A stretch of 64,000 nucleotides of DNA, from contig NZ_SMTK01000003.1 of NCBI RefSeq assembly GCF_004357995.1, forward strand, positions 496,001 through 560,000. The letters are read 5' to 3'. Shown here one piece after another: positions 34,783 through 43,248 of this stretch. Source of the stretch: Arthrobacter crusticola. GTDB lineage: Bacteria > Actinomycetota > Actinomycetes > Actinomycetales > Micrococcaceae. Numbering within the stretch: position 1 is the first letter of the stretch; every line of letters starts with the position of its first letter. The notes beneath the pieces are model-generated. The model was not told where the DNA came from. It saw only the letters and a list, made by a program, of their open reading frames with translations, and did no database searches. Position numbers and translations under genes: made by a program.

Positions 34783-35818
34783 GGCTCTCCAGCTCCGCTG
34801 TCCTGCCGGGTGTCCCCGTGGTGATTCCATTGTCGGACCCGGCCGGCGCCCCGCCAAGGCCCGGCCCGCGGGCCGCCCGGCGCCGCTCCACCGCCGCCTT
34901 CGCCTCCTCGGCGATGAGGTCCCCGTTGATCGCGGCCCCTGCCATCAGGCCCGCCGCGGACGAGGCCATCACCTGGGCCACCGGGTCCGCCACGTTGCCG
35001 GCCGCCCATACCCCGGGAACGGAGGTGCGGCCCTGCGGGTCGACCTCCGCCGAGTAGCCGATGCCCATGGGGTGTTCGGATATTTCCACGCCGAGGGACT
35101 CGAGCAGCACCGAGTTCGCGGCGAAGCGCGGTGCCACCACGAGGGCGTCAAGCGGGACGCTGGCGCCCGACTCAAGGCGCACGCCCGAGAGCGAGCCGTC
35201 CGTCTCCTCGGCCGCCTCGACCCTCCCGGAGACGACGCGGACCGACAGTGCCGCCAGGAGTTCCTCCTCCTCGTCCGTCGGCTCAGGCGCGGTGTGCAGG
35301 AAGAGGGTGACGTCGCTGCTGAGCTGCCGGAACATCTGGACCTGGTGCATCGCCATCGGGCCGGTGGCCAGGACGCCGATGGCCTTGCCGCGGGCCTCGT
35401 AGCCGTGGCAGTAGGGGCAGTGGATGACGCCGGAACCCCAGTGCGCGGGGAGCCCCTCGACGTCGGGCAGTTCGTCGGTGAGCCCGGTCGTCACGAGCAG
35501 GCGGCGGCCGGAAACCCGCCCGCCGTCGCCGAGCGTGACCGTGAAACCGTCCGGATCCTTCCCGACGCGCACCGCCTCCGCGTCGATCAGGACCGCGCCG
35601 TAGGACGCCGCCTCGACCCGCCCGGCCGCCAGGAGTTCGAGCGGCGGGACGCCGTCCCGGGACAGGAAGTTGTGCACCCCGGCCGCGGGGGCGTTCCGTG
35701 GTGCCCCTGAATCGATCACGGCCGTGGTGCGCAGGGACCGGCCAAGGGCCACCGCCGCACTGAGCCCGGCGGCGCCGCCGCCGATAATGATGACGTCATA
35801 ACGCGAAGAGTCCTGCAT
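34772..35818 (-). CDS. Thioredoxin-reductase-like FAD oxidoreductase
   Basis: 348 residues. FAD-binding IIIGGGAAGLSAAVALGR is at 10-27, the redox pair CPYC at 134-137, the NAD(P) site IGVLATGPMAM at about 147-157, and the second FAD motif PGVWAAGNVAD near 290. CPYC replaces the usual CATC or CAVC of TrxB, as in a subgroup of actinobacterial flavoproteins whose substrate may not be thioredoxin. It starts at ATG 35818 and shares a 106-bp divergent region with the regulator gene. Confidence 0.8.
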   Translation of the reverse strand: MQDSSRYDVIIIGGGAAGLSAAVALGRSLRTTAVIDSGAPRNAPAAGVHNFLSRDGVPPLELLAAGRVEAASYGAVLIDAEAVRVGKDPDGFTVTLGDGGRVSGRRLLVTTGLTDELPDVEGLPAHWGSGVIHCPYCHGYEARGKAIGVLATGPMAMHQVQMFRQLSSDVTLFLHTAPEPTDEEEELLAALSVRVVSGRVEAAEETDGSLSGVRLESGASVPLDALVVAPRFAANSVLLESLGVEISEHPMGIGYSAEVDPQGRTSVPGVWAAGNVADPVAQVMASSAAGLMAGAAINGDLIAEEAKAAVERRRAARGPGLGGAPAGSDNGITTGTPGRTAELESHAH

Positions 35819-35890
35819 GATGCTTCTCCTTTTCCGAGGCGCTTACGGTCGGCGCCCTCGTATCCACTGTCCCGCCGGGTGGAAGTGCTG

Positions 35891-35915
35891 GCAATATTCC
35901 TTGCCGATATGGCAA
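35891..35915. promoter_or_regulatory. Candidate operator between the flavoprotein and XRE-cupin genes
   Basis: TTGCC-GATAT-GGCAA is a perfect 5-bp inverted repeat (35901-35915). It overlaps GCAA-TATTCC-TTGC (35891-35904). The repeats lie between the -35-like TGGCAA and the -10-like CAAAAT that ends six bases before the regulator start, where a bound regulator would block transcription. Confidence 0.5.
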
Positions 35916-35924
35916 AATGCGGGG

Positions 35925-36506
35925 ATGGAGAGCGATCTTTCATCGGTTCTTGACGCCATGGGCCCGCGGCTGCGCGCACTGCGCCAGCAACGGGGGCTCA
36001 CCCTCGGCGAGGTCTCCGAGGCCACCGGCATTTCGGCGAGCACCCTGTCCCGCCTCGAGGGCGGTCAGCGGCGCCCCAACCTCGAACTGCTCCTGCCCCT
36101 GGCCCGCCTGTTCCAGGTCCCGCTCGATGACCTCGTCGGCGCGCCGACCACCGGGGATCCGCGGATCCACCTGCGGCCCATCCGCCACGGCGGCATGACG
36201 GCCCTTCCCCTGACCCGCAGGCCCGGCGGGCTGCAGGCGTACAAGATGGTGCTTGCCGCCGACGCGCGGAAGGGCGAACCTGAACTCCGCGTGCACGAAG
36301 GGTATGAGTGGCTATACATCCTCAATGGACGCCTGCGACTCGTGCTCGGCGATCAGGACTTCGTCCTGGGGCCCGGGGAAGCCGCCGAATTCGACACCCA
36401 TACCCCTCACTGGTTCGCCTCCGCCGACGAGCACCCGGTGGAATTCCTCAGCCTGTTCGGCCACCAGGGGGAGAAGATGCACGTCCGGGCCCGGCCCAAG
36501 GCCTAG
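35925..36506 (+). CDS. XRE-family regulator with C-terminal cupin domain
   Basis: 193 residues. The N-terminal helix-turn-helix (about 12-66) reads LRALRQQRGLTLGEVSEATGISASTLSRLEGGQRRP when taken in pieces. The C-terminal cupin (about 105-190) holds HEGYEWLYILNGRL and HTPHWFASADEHP, which probably binds a small effector. It is likely a repressor of the divergent flavoprotein-methyltransferase operon and of itself. ATG 35925 appears leaderless. Confidence 0.87.
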   Translation: MESDLSSVLDAMGPRLRALRQQRGLTLGEVSEATGISASTLSRLEGGQRRPNLELLLPLARLFQVPLDDLVGAPTTGDPRIHLRPIRHGGMTALPLTRRPGGLQAYKMVLAADARKGEPELRVHEGYEWLYILNGRLRLVLGDQDFVLGPGEAAEFDTHTPHWFASADEHPVEFLSLFGHQGEKMHVRARPKA

Positions 36507-36587
36507 GAACCGGCGGGGACGCCCTGCCGGCGAACGGGCAGGGGACGCCGTGCGGCAGGGGCACCCGACACGGGCGGACACGCCGCG

Positions 36588-37793
36588 TTACGCCGCAGAG
36601 TGGCTTCGGCGGATCTCCGCCCGCTTCTCCGCATAGACGCTCGTTTCGACGATGACGAGGAGAGCGCACAATCCGAAAACCAGTCCAAGCGCCGCCAGCG
36701 GGGCGAACCCGGAGGCGGCCGGGATCAGGGCCAGCAGGACGGCGGCGGTGCTGAGCCGCCACGTCTTCCAGTACCCGCCGACCCTTCGCCAGAATGCCGC
36801 GTGGGCGAGGAGGTACAGGGCCGTCCCGCCCAGCAGTGCGCCGGCCCCCAGCCAGCCGTAGCCGGATGATTCATCGAGGTGCGCCAGGGCATCCTCGACC
36901 CCGAGCGCCGACAGCACGACCCCGGCGATCAGCGGTAGGTGGAGGTAGGTGTAGGCGTCCACGGCGAGGGCCGACCGCGCCCGCCCGCGGAGCCGCGCCA
37001 GCACGTGCTCGGCCGCGATCGCCAGGACGTCGAAGTACAGCCACCACAGGCAGACCGAGAGGCCGACGCCGAAGACCGCGCCCAGGATCATCAGGGTGCT
37101 CACCGGGCGTTCCGAGGCGCCGACGCCAATGGAGATGATCGACTCGCCCAGGGCGAGGATCACGACGAGCCCGTACCGCTCGGCCCAGTGGGCGGCGGAA
37201 TGGACCCGCCAGTTCCCGCCGGCGGAGGTGAGGTAGGTGAGGGTGATATCCGCGGCGAGGCCGGCCAGCCAGAACCAGGTCTGGGAGGACCCGCCGACGA
37301 GGGCTCCGGTGATGATGATGGCGGAGCCGGTGAACATGGCGCTCGAGGTCTTGATCACCTGGCGCCGGAGCGGTACGTCGTCCCCGGCGGCGACCAGGTA
37401 CAGCCCAATGTGAACCAGGCGCACGACGAAGTAGGCCAACGCGAACACGAGCGGTCCGTCCAGGCCTCCGGCCATGTCGTGGAAGGCCTCCGGGATGGTC
37501 AGGGCAGCGATGAACATCGCCATCATGGCGAGCGACATCCCGAGCCGCACGATGCCCTCGTCGACGTGGGTCTGGTTGGCGAGCCATGAATAGCAGACCC
37601 AGGACCACCAGAGGATGCCCAGGATGATCATGCCCTGGAGCACACCCAGGCCCGTGTGTTCATGGGCCATGAAGCCGGTGACCTGGGTGAAGGCGAAAAC
37701 GAAGACGAGGTCGAAGAAGAGTTCGAAAGTCGTAACCCGGTGGGACTCGTCCGAGACCCGGACCTGGCGCATCGATCGAAAGGCGGGAAACAT
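36588..37793 (-). CDS. ltrA: Low temperature requirement protein A (LtrA) family
   Basis: 401 residues with about 11-12 transmembrane segments. The N-terminal TTFELFFDLVFVFAFTQVT is the family signature, and AERYGLVVILALGESIISIG follows near 195-215. LtrA was named for cold growth of Listeria; its biochemical role is unsettled. The start is supported by a -10 TATGCT six bases upstream. Confidence 0.9.
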   Translation of the reverse strand: MFPAFRSMRQVRVSDESHRVTTFELFFDLVFVFAFTQVTGFMAHEHTGLGVLQGMIILGILWWSWVCYSWLANQTHVDEGIVRLGMSLAMMAMFIAALTIPEAFHDMAGGLDGPLVFALAYFVVRLVHIGLYLVAAGDDVPLRRQVIKTSSAMFTGSAIIITGALVGGSSQTWFWLAGLAADITLTYLTSAGGNWRVHSAAHWAERYGLVVILALGESIISIGVGASERPVSTLMILGAVFGVGLSVCLWWLYFDVLAIAAEHVLARLRGRARSALAVDAYTYLHLPLIAGVVLSALGVEDALAHLDESSGYGWLGAGALLGGTALYLLAHAAFWRRVGGYWKTWRLSTAAVLLALIPAASGFAPLAALGLVFGLCALLVIVETSVYAEKRAEIRRSHSAA

Positions 37794-37799
37794 ACGGAA

Positions 37800-37805
37800 A
37801 GCATA
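37800..37805 (-). promoter_or_regulatory. ltrA: -10 element of a leaderless transcript (ltrA)
   Basis: TATGCT on the minus strand ends six bases before ATG 37793. Confidence 0.55.
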
Positions 37806-37879
37806 AGTTGCGGGCCGGGCGGTGTCTCCGATCCGAACCCACTGTTACTCGGCTGCGGCTTCGACGATCAGGGTACTTA

Positions 37880-37885
37880 TAGGAT
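37880..37885 (+). promoter_or_regulatory. Candidate -10 element upstream of the ParA-like gene
   Basis: TAGGAT, inside TATAGGAT, would place the transcript start near 37891. A 20-codon open frame (37897-37959, ATGACCGCTAAG start) then overlaps the ParA-like start in another frame and might act as an upstream ORF. Confidence 0.4.
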
Positions 37886-37945
37886 GGGCGAAGGCAATGA
37901 CCGCTAAGCAGCCGCCCCATCAGGTGTGCGGGGGGATGGACTTAA

Positions 37946-39376
37946 ATGACCGAACGTGACTCCGTGTGGAGCGCCGACAGCACGAACGACACCTACCCCA
38001 CGAGGGCGGGCCGGCGCCGCCAGTCCCTGCTCGAGGGGGACCCGGGGACCCGGTGGGAGCCGCTGTCCGCCGATGAGGAGCCCGACGGCGCTCCAGTCGC
38101 GTATGGGCCCGACGCAGCACCGGACTACGCCCCCTCGATCGCCGGCCGGACGACCGGCACGGTCCCCTACGGCACCGTTCCCTACGAACCGGAGCCCTAC
38201 GGGTCCGACCTCTCCGACACCCGGGCGTTTGAGTCCGACCTCTCCGACACCAGGGCGTTTGAGCCCGACCTCTCCAACGCCGGAGCCATTGCGTCCCAGC
38301 CCTCCGACACGGACCTCCCCGACGCCGAACCGGGGGAGTCCCGGCTGATCGAGCACGGCCGGGGGCCGCGCGGAGCGTTCGGCTCCGAACCCGTGGCAGA
38401 GCTTCCCCCGCAGCCGGCCGACCCTCCGGTGACGCGCCCGCGTGCCTCCGCGGCGCGGACCGGCCGCCGCTCCTTCCTCACCCCCGACACGGCGGTGGTG
38501 CCCGCCGAGACCGGGCTGCGGGGAGCCCTGACCCGCATAGGCGTGCGGATTCCGCCGTCCGCCGCTGAACTGACGGTGCGCGCGCACACCCGCGCCGTGA
38601 GCCAGCACTGGCCGGGCCCGCGGACCATCGCCGTCGTGAACGGCAAGGGCGGGGCCAACAAGACCCCGACCACGGTGATGCTCGCGGCGGTGTTCGCCCG
38701 CAACGGGGGCGGGCCCGTCCTGGCCTGGGACAACAATGAAACCCGCGGCACCCTCGGCTGGCGGACCGAGCAGGGCCCGCATGAGGCAACCGTGCTCGAC
38801 CTGCTCCCACAGACCGGCGCCCTGCTCGCTCCGTCCGCGCAGTCGGCGCTGCTCGCCCGTTACGTCCACCACCAGACCGAAGACAAGTACGACGTGCTGC
38901 GCTCCAAACCGGACGTGCTGGCCTCCGAACAGAAGGTCACCTCGCGGGACTTCGACGCCCTGCACGAGGTCGCCTCGAAGTACTTCCGGCTGAACGTCGT
39001 GGATTCGGGCAACGACGAGACGGCCGAACGGTGGCTGCGCATGCTCCACCACACCCACCAGCTCGTCATCGCCACCACCACCCTCGAAGAGCACGCCGAG
39101 GCCGGCGCCCTCCTGCTCGAAGCCCTGCGGGCCCGCGGCGGCGACTACGAGCAGCTCTCCCGCAACGCCGTGGTCATCGTCAGCCAGTCCGACAAGAACG
39201 GCACCGCCCCCCAGGCCCAGGCGATCGCCGCGGGCTTCACCGAACTGGCCCGCAGCGCCGTCACCATCCCCTTCGACCCCGCCCTGCTGAAGGGCAGGAT
39301 CCGCTACGGCTCCCTGCGCCCCGCCACCCAGCGGGCCTGGCTCGCCGCCGCGGCGGCGGTGGCCGAAGGCCTCTGA
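37946..39376 (+). CDS. ParA/MinD-like ATPase with long disordered N-terminus
   Basis: 476 residues. The first 190 are acidic, Pro-rich and probably disordered, including three tandem 10-residue repeats (SDLSDTRAFE). The ATPase part begins at about 228 with the deviant Walker A VNGKGGANKTPT (KGGxxKT), then LAWDNNETRGTLGW in place of the usual DxDPQ, and LNVVDSGND as Walker B. It is not part of a parAB pair and no parS-like sites were noticed. It may position a membrane or secretion complex. ATG 37946 has a GGGGGG-rich site upstream. Confidence 0.75.
   Translation: MTERDSVWSADSTNDTYPTRAGRRRQSLLEGDPGTRWEPLSADEEPDGAPVAYGPDAAPDYAPSIAGRTTGTVPYGTVPYEPEPYGSDLSDTRAFESDLSDTRAFEPDLSNAGAIASQPSDTDLPDAEPGESRLIEHGRGPRGAFGSEPVAELPPQPADPPVTRPRASAARTGRRSFLTPDTAVVPAETGLRGALTRIGVRIPPSAAELTVRAHTRAVSQHWPGPRTIAVVNGKGGANKTPTTVMLAAVFARNGGGPVLAWDNNETRGTLGWRTEQGPHEATVLDLLPQTGALLAPSAQSALLARYVHHQTEDKYDVLRSKPDVLASEQKVTSRDFDALHEVASKYFRLNVVDSGNDETAERWLRMLHHTHQLVIATTTLEEHAEAGALLLEALRARGGDYEQLSRNAVVIVSQSDKNGTAPQAQAIAAGFTELARSAVTIPFDPALLKGRIRYGSLRPATQRAWLAAAAAVAEGL
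38204..38293 (+). repeat. Three tandem 30-bp in-frame repeats
   Basis: Units at 38204, 38234 and 38264 each encode a 10-residue block: two copies of SDLSDTRAFE, then the diverged PDLSNAGAIA. A fourth trace may follow in SDTDLPDAE. Confidence 0.85.
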
Positions 39377-39428
39377 GCCCCGGCGCACCGCCGGGAACCG
39401 GGACGGGGCCACGGGCCCGCCGGTGACT

Positions 39429-39434
39429 TAAGCT
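39429..39434 (+). promoter_or_regulatory. -10 element of a leaderless transcript (DUF2797 gene)
   Basis: TAAGCT ends six bases before GTG 39441 and decides the start in favour of that GTG over TTG 39438. Confidence 0.5.
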
Positions 39435-39440
39435 GAATTG

Positions 39441-40364
39441 GTGATTCCCGGCGGACGCTACCTGTGCAGCGGGGTGGCCTGGCACGGCGAGGCGCCGGCC
39501 CTGGTCCTCGCCGACCCCGACGGCGTCCGGACGGACCTGCCGCTGCAGCCAGGCTCCCGGCTCGGTTACCGGACGCTCGGCCCCGCCGGTGTCCGCTATT
39601 GCCTCGGCTCCTACCGGGTCCGCGACGCCGAGTCCCGCACGCACGTGCCCTGCCCGCGGCGGGCCGAGGCCGAGCGGGGCTACCAGTGCGGGCCGTGCTT
39701 CGCCCAGGACGACCTGCGCTTCATGCACGACTTCCACCGCTCGGGCATCGCCCCGGAGGGCCTTCGGCGCTACCTCGACGAACCGCACTGGCTGTACGTG
39801 GCGACCTTCGCCGACGGCGCCACCAAGGTCGGCACCGCCTCGGCCAAGCGCAAGCGTGGGCGGCTCGTGGAGCAGGGCGCCGTCACCGCCTCCTATGTGG
39901 CCCTCGCCGACAATGGGCGGGTGGTGCGCGTCCTCGAGGACGAGGTGACGCGCAGCGTTGGCCTGCCGCAGGCCGTGCGCTCGGCCGCGAAGGCCGAGGC
40001 ACTCCGCCGCCCGCTGCCCCCGGAGCGGCTCGCCGGAATCAACGCTGGCTTCGCCGAGTCCGCACGGAGGCTGCTGCGGGAGGGGATGGAACTCGAGGGC
40101 TTCACCGTCGTCACCGAGGAGTTCGATCCACCGCCGTCGTGGCAGGAGGTGCTGACGGCCGGCGGGGTCCAGCCCTACCCGGGGGACCTCGAGAGCGGCG
40201 ACCACGGGTTCGTCGTCGGGCCGCTGCTGGGCTCCTGCGCCCTCGTCAGCCTCGACGGCGCCCCGCTGCGCTTCCTCGCGGACCTGTCCCGCCTCAAGGG
40301 ACGGCGGATCGCGCCGGGGGACTACACGACCGCCGTCCCGGCCGTCCAGGAGTCCCTCTTCTAG
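39441..40364 (+). CDS. DUF2797 family protein
   Basis: 307 residues. Cysteines are arranged as YCLGSYRVRDAESRTHVPCPRR, then YQCGPCFAQDD, suggesting a zinc site. WLYVATFADGATKVGTAS resembles the core of GIY-YIG nuclease-like folds, which is how I place it in DUF2797. Biochemical role unknown. The gene follows the ParA-like gene by 64 bp but has its own leaderless promoter. Confidence 0.75.
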   Translation: MIPGGRYLCSGVAWHGEAPALVLADPDGVRTDLPLQPGSRLGYRTLGPAGVRYCLGSYRVRDAESRTHVPCPRRAEAERGYQCGPCFAQDDLRFMHDFHRSGIAPEGLRRYLDEPHWLYVATFADGATKVGTASAKRKRGRLVEQGAVTASYVALADNGRVVRVLEDEVTRSVGLPQAVRSAAKAEALRRPLPPERLAGINAGFAESARRLLREGMELEGFTVVTEEFDPPPSWQEVLTAGGVQPYPGDLESGDHGFVVGPLLGSCALVSLDGAPLRFLADLSRLKGRRIAPGDYTTAVPAVQESLF

Positions 40365-40372
40365 GGCCACGG

Positions 40373-40378
40373 TAGGAT
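40373..40378 (+). promoter_or_regulatory. -10 element of a leaderless transcript (small membrane protein)
   Basis: TAGGAT ends six bases before ATG 40385. Confidence 0.55.
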
Positions 40379-40384
40379 GAAGGG

Positions 40385-40621
40385 ATGCTCAACACACCCT
40401 GGGACACGGGATCGGTGCTCTACCGCAGGCTCCTGATCTCCGCGCTGATCCTCACCGGCGCCGGCATCGCGCTCGCCGTGGCAGGGGCAGCAGCCGACGC
40501 CGAGGCCGCGGTGTTCGCCGCGATGCCGGTGATCGGCGCGGGCCTGCTATGCCATATCGCCGGCATGGTGGTGCGGACCCGCGACGCCCGGCGGCGCCGG
40601 AGCTCCGCAGCGCCCCGCTGA
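40385..40621 (+). CDS. Small two-helix membrane protein
   Basis: 78 residues with two hydrophobic helices (about 18-38 and 42-62) and a basic C-terminus (RTRDARRRRSSAAPR) that should face the cytoplasm. No family recognised. The leaderless promoter supports the start. Confidence 0.65.
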   Translation: MLNTPWDTGSVLYRRLLISALILTGAGIALAVAGAAADAEAAVFAAMPVIGAGLLCHIAGMVVRTRDARRRRSSAAPR

Positions 40622-40697
40622 GCTCCGACCGGCCACCGACCCGGCCGCTCGATTACGCTTGAAACCAGCCCGCCGCCCGCGAACTCCCGGAGGACCC

Positions 40698-41150
40698 ATG
40701 ACCATCAACCCCGACCTGCAGGGACGCAGCTACCCCGCCGGTGAGGTATACACCGTGGGGCGCGAGGCAATCCGCGACTTCGCCCGCGCCGTCAAGGCCA
40801 CCCACCCCTCCCACTACGACGTTGAAGCGGCCCGGGCCCTCGGGTACGCCGACCTGGTGGCGCCGCCGACGTTCGCCATCATCGTGGCGCAACGCGCGGA
40901 CGCCCAGCTCATCACCGACCCGGGCGCCGGGATCGACTTCTCCCGGGTGGTCCACGCCGACCAGCGCTTCACCCACCACCGGCCCGTCGTGGCCGGGGAT
41001 GAGCTGGTCGCCGCGCTCCACGTCGATTCGGTGCGGGCCATGGGCGGCGGGGCAATGATCACCACGCGCGCCGAAATCTCAACCGTGGACGGTGTGCGGA
41101 CCGCCACGACATCGTCATCCCTGCTCGTCCGGGGAGAGGAGCAGCAGTGA
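40698..41150 (+). CDS. MaoC-like dehydratase subunit (FAS1-like)
   Basis: 150 residues with a hot-dog fold. The pattern VGREAIRDFARAVKATHPSHYD and APPTFAIIV match the N-terminal-type (non-catalytic or HadA/HadC-like) partner of MaoC dehydratases. GGAGG precedes ATG 40698. Its stop overlaps the next gene (GTGA), so the two subunits should form a heterodimeric 3-hydroxyacyl thioester dehydratase. In mycobacteria HadAB/HadBC serve FAS-II; the pathway here is not shown. Confidence 0.83.
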   Translation: MTINPDLQGRSYPAGEVYTVGREAIRDFARAVKATHPSHYDVEAARALGYADLVAPPTFAIIVAQRADAQLITDPGAGIDFSRVVHADQRFTHHRPVVAGDELVAALHVDSVRAMGGGAMITTRAEISTVDGVRTATTSSSLLVRGEEQQ

Positions 41151-41587
41151 GCATCCCAGCAGCTGAACTGACCGTCGGGCAGGAGATCGGGTCCGTAACG
41201 ATTCCGGTGACCCGCCAGGACCTGGTGCGCTACGCCGGGGCCTCCGGGGACTTCAATCCCATCCACTGGAATTCCGACTTCGCCCAGGGCGTCGGCCTGC
41301 CCGGGGTGATCGCCCACGGCATGTTCACCATGGGCGCGGCGGTGCAGCTGGTCACCGACTGGACCGGCGATCCGGGCTCCGTCATCGATTACCAGACGCG
41401 CTTCACCAAGCCCGTCGTGGTCGCCGACACCACGGCGCAGCCCGGGGTCCCGGGCGCCATCCTCGAGGTCCGGGGGACCATCGGGGCGCTGAACCCCGAG
41501 GAGGCGACGGCGCGGATCGACCTCACGGTGACCTTCGAGGGCCAGAAGGTCCTCGTGAAGGCCCAGGCCGTGGTGCGCCTGTCATGA
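41147..41587 (+). CDS. MaoC-like dehydratase, catalytic subunit
   Basis: 146 residues. The hydratase-2 motif GDFNPIHWNSDFAQGVGLPGVIAHG contains the catalytic Asp and His (about 38-43), so this is the active subunit of the pair. It overlaps the partner gene before it and murB after it by four bases each, so all three are translated together. Confidence 0.88.
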   Translation: MSIPAAELTVGQEIGSVTIPVTRQDLVRYAGASGDFNPIHWNSDFAQGVGLPGVIAHGMFTMGAAVQLVTDWTGDPGSVIDYQTRFTKPVVVADTTAQPGVPGAILEVRGTIGALNPEEATARIDLTVTFEGQKVLVKAQAVVRLS

Positions 41588-42693
41588 CCCCGCAGCCGAC
41601 CGGCACGCCGCTGGCTGACCTCACCACCGCAGGGGTCGGCGGGCCCGCCCGCATGCTCATCGAGGCACGCTCCGAACAGGAGATCATCGACGCCGTCCGC
41701 ACCGCCGACGACGCAGGCGAGCCGCTGCTCATCCTGGCCGGCGGCTCAAACCTCGTCATCGCGGATGAAGGCTTCGAGGGCACCGTGGTCAGGATTGCCT
41801 CCGACGGCTTCACCGTGAACGACGACGACGCCACCTGCGGCGGGGTCATGGTCCGGGCGCAGGCCGGGCAGGACTGGGATCAGCTGGTGGAGTACACGGT
41901 GAAGCACGCCTTCTCCGGCCTCGAAGCGCTCTCGGGCATCCCCGGCTCCACCGGGGCGACGCCTGTCCAGAACGTCGGCGCCTACGGCTCCGACGTGTCC
42001 CAGACGATTGCCACGGTGCGCACCTGGGACCGGCAGGCCTCGGCGGTGAAGAGTTTCACCAACTTCGAACTCCACTTCGGGTACCGGGACTCGCTGCTGA
42101 AGCAGACCACCGTCAACGGCTCGCCGCGCTACGTGGTCCTCACCGTCGAGTTCCAGCTCGCGCTCGGCCGCATGAGCGCACCGGTGAGGTACGCCGAACT
42201 GGCCCGCGCCCTGGGTGTCGAGGTCGGCAAACGGGCCTACGCCACCGACGTGCGCCGCGAGGTGCTTCGGCTGCGCGCGGCCAAGGGCATGGTCCTCGAC
42301 GCGCAGGACCGCGACACCTTCAGCACCGGGTCCTTCTTCACCAACCCAATCATCGACGCCGCGGCCGCGGCGGGCCTGCCGGAGGACGCCCCCCGGTACC
42401 CGGCTGCGGATCCCGGCAAGGTAAAGCTCAGCGCCGCCTGGCTGATCGAGCGGGCCGGTTTTGCCAAGGGCTTCGGACTGGCCGGCGACACCGGGTTCGC
42501 CGCGGCAGGCGGGAGGGCCTCCCTGTCGACAAAGCACACCCTGGCCCTGACCAACCGCGGCGGCGCCGCCGCCCGGGACCTGCTGGCCGTGGCCGGGCTC
42601 GTGGCGGACGGAGTTGAGGCGAAGTTCGGGATCCGGCTGCAGCCCGAACCGCTGCTGATCGGGTGCGCGCTGCCGGCACCCAGCACGCCCTAG
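41584..42693 (+). CDS. murB: UDP-N-acetylenolpyruvoylglucosamine reductase
   Basis: 369 residues. FAD-binding LAGGSNLVIADEGFEGTVV is near 52-70, GIPGSTGATPVQNVGAYG near 118-135, and the catalytic Ser region is GSFFTNPI near 246-253. It uses NADPH to make UDP-MurNAc in cytoplasmic peptidoglycan synthesis. The arrangement MaoC-MaoC-murB is common in actinobacteria. ATGA overlap fixes the start. Confidence 0.94.
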   Translation: MTPQPTGTPLADLTTAGVGGPARMLIEARSEQEIIDAVRTADDAGEPLLILAGGSNLVIADEGFEGTVVRIASDGFTVNDDDATCGGVMVRAQAGQDWDQLVEYTVKHAFSGLEALSGIPGSTGATPVQNVGAYGSDVSQTIATVRTWDRQASAVKSFTNFELHFGYRDSLLKQTTVNGSPRYVVLTVEFQLALGRMSAPVRYAELARALGVEVGKRAYATDVRREVLRLRAAKGMVLDAQDRDTFSTGSFFTNPIIDAAAAAGLPEDAPRYPAADPGKVKLSAAWLIERAGFAKGFGLAGDTGFAAAGGRASLSTKHTLALTNRGGAAARDLLAVAGLVADGVEAKFGIRLQPEPLLIGCALPAPSTP

Positions 42694-42770
42694 GTGCCGT
42701 TACCCCGGTACTGCCCGAAGCGTGCCTGCCCCGGCACCCTGTGAACCCGGCCGGCCGCTGAGAACCGCGT

Positions 42771-43199
42771 CTACGTCACCGAGGTCCGCCGCGCGTGCTC
42801 GGCGGCGGCGCGGGTCAGCAGGACGTCACCCCATTGAGCCTTGCGGTCCACCAGCTGCCGGGTGCACAGCCACTGCGCCAGACGGGAGGCGAGGCTGATC
42901 TGGGCCAGCCGGTCATGGAAGTCTGCTGCCAGCCAGCGCACGCCCAGGAATCCCGGCAGGGCGTGGAGGAGCTCAGCGGCGCCCATCAGGCGCACGTAGG
43001 CGGCGTCGGGGGAGAACTGGCGTTCAAGCTCAAGCAGCGACGCCGCCTCCGGCGGCAGCGAACGCGCCCCCTCGCCCTCGAGGTAGGACCTCAGTCCGGT
43101 CTCCACCCTCCCGTACCGGATCACTGTTTCCGGATGCCGGCCGCGGGCGCTGGCTGCGAAGAAACCGGTCAGGATGCGGTCGACGTCGGTGTGTTCCAT
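42771..43199 (-). CDS. Hypothetical soluble protein
   Basis: 142 residues, predicted mostly helical. It starts MEHTDVDRILTGFFAASARGRHPETV and includes LLELERQFSPDAAYVRLMGAAELLHALPGFLG. The N-terminus has a faint resemblance to the SAM-like domain of phage-type integrases (a basic helix binding DNA), but no catalytic domain follows. No confident family. It shares the strand of asd but is 49 bp beyond that gene's stop. Confidence 0.6.
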   Translation of the reverse strand: MEHTDVDRILTGFFAASARGRHPETVIRYGRVETGLRSYLEGEGARSLPPEAASLLELERQFSPDAAYVRLMGAAELLHALPGFLGVRWLAADFHDRLAQISLASRLAQWLCTRQLVDRKAQWGDVLLTRAAAEHARRTSVT

Positions 43200-43248
43200 G
43201 CCGGTATTCTGCCTCCGCCCTCTGACACTTCCACGCGCGGGGTGCCGG

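Noticed and set aside
38204..38293. Three tandem 30-bp repeats as a CRISPR array
   Set aside because: There are no spacers; the units are adjacent, in frame and encode repeated peptide blocks. No other CRISPR-like array was seen.
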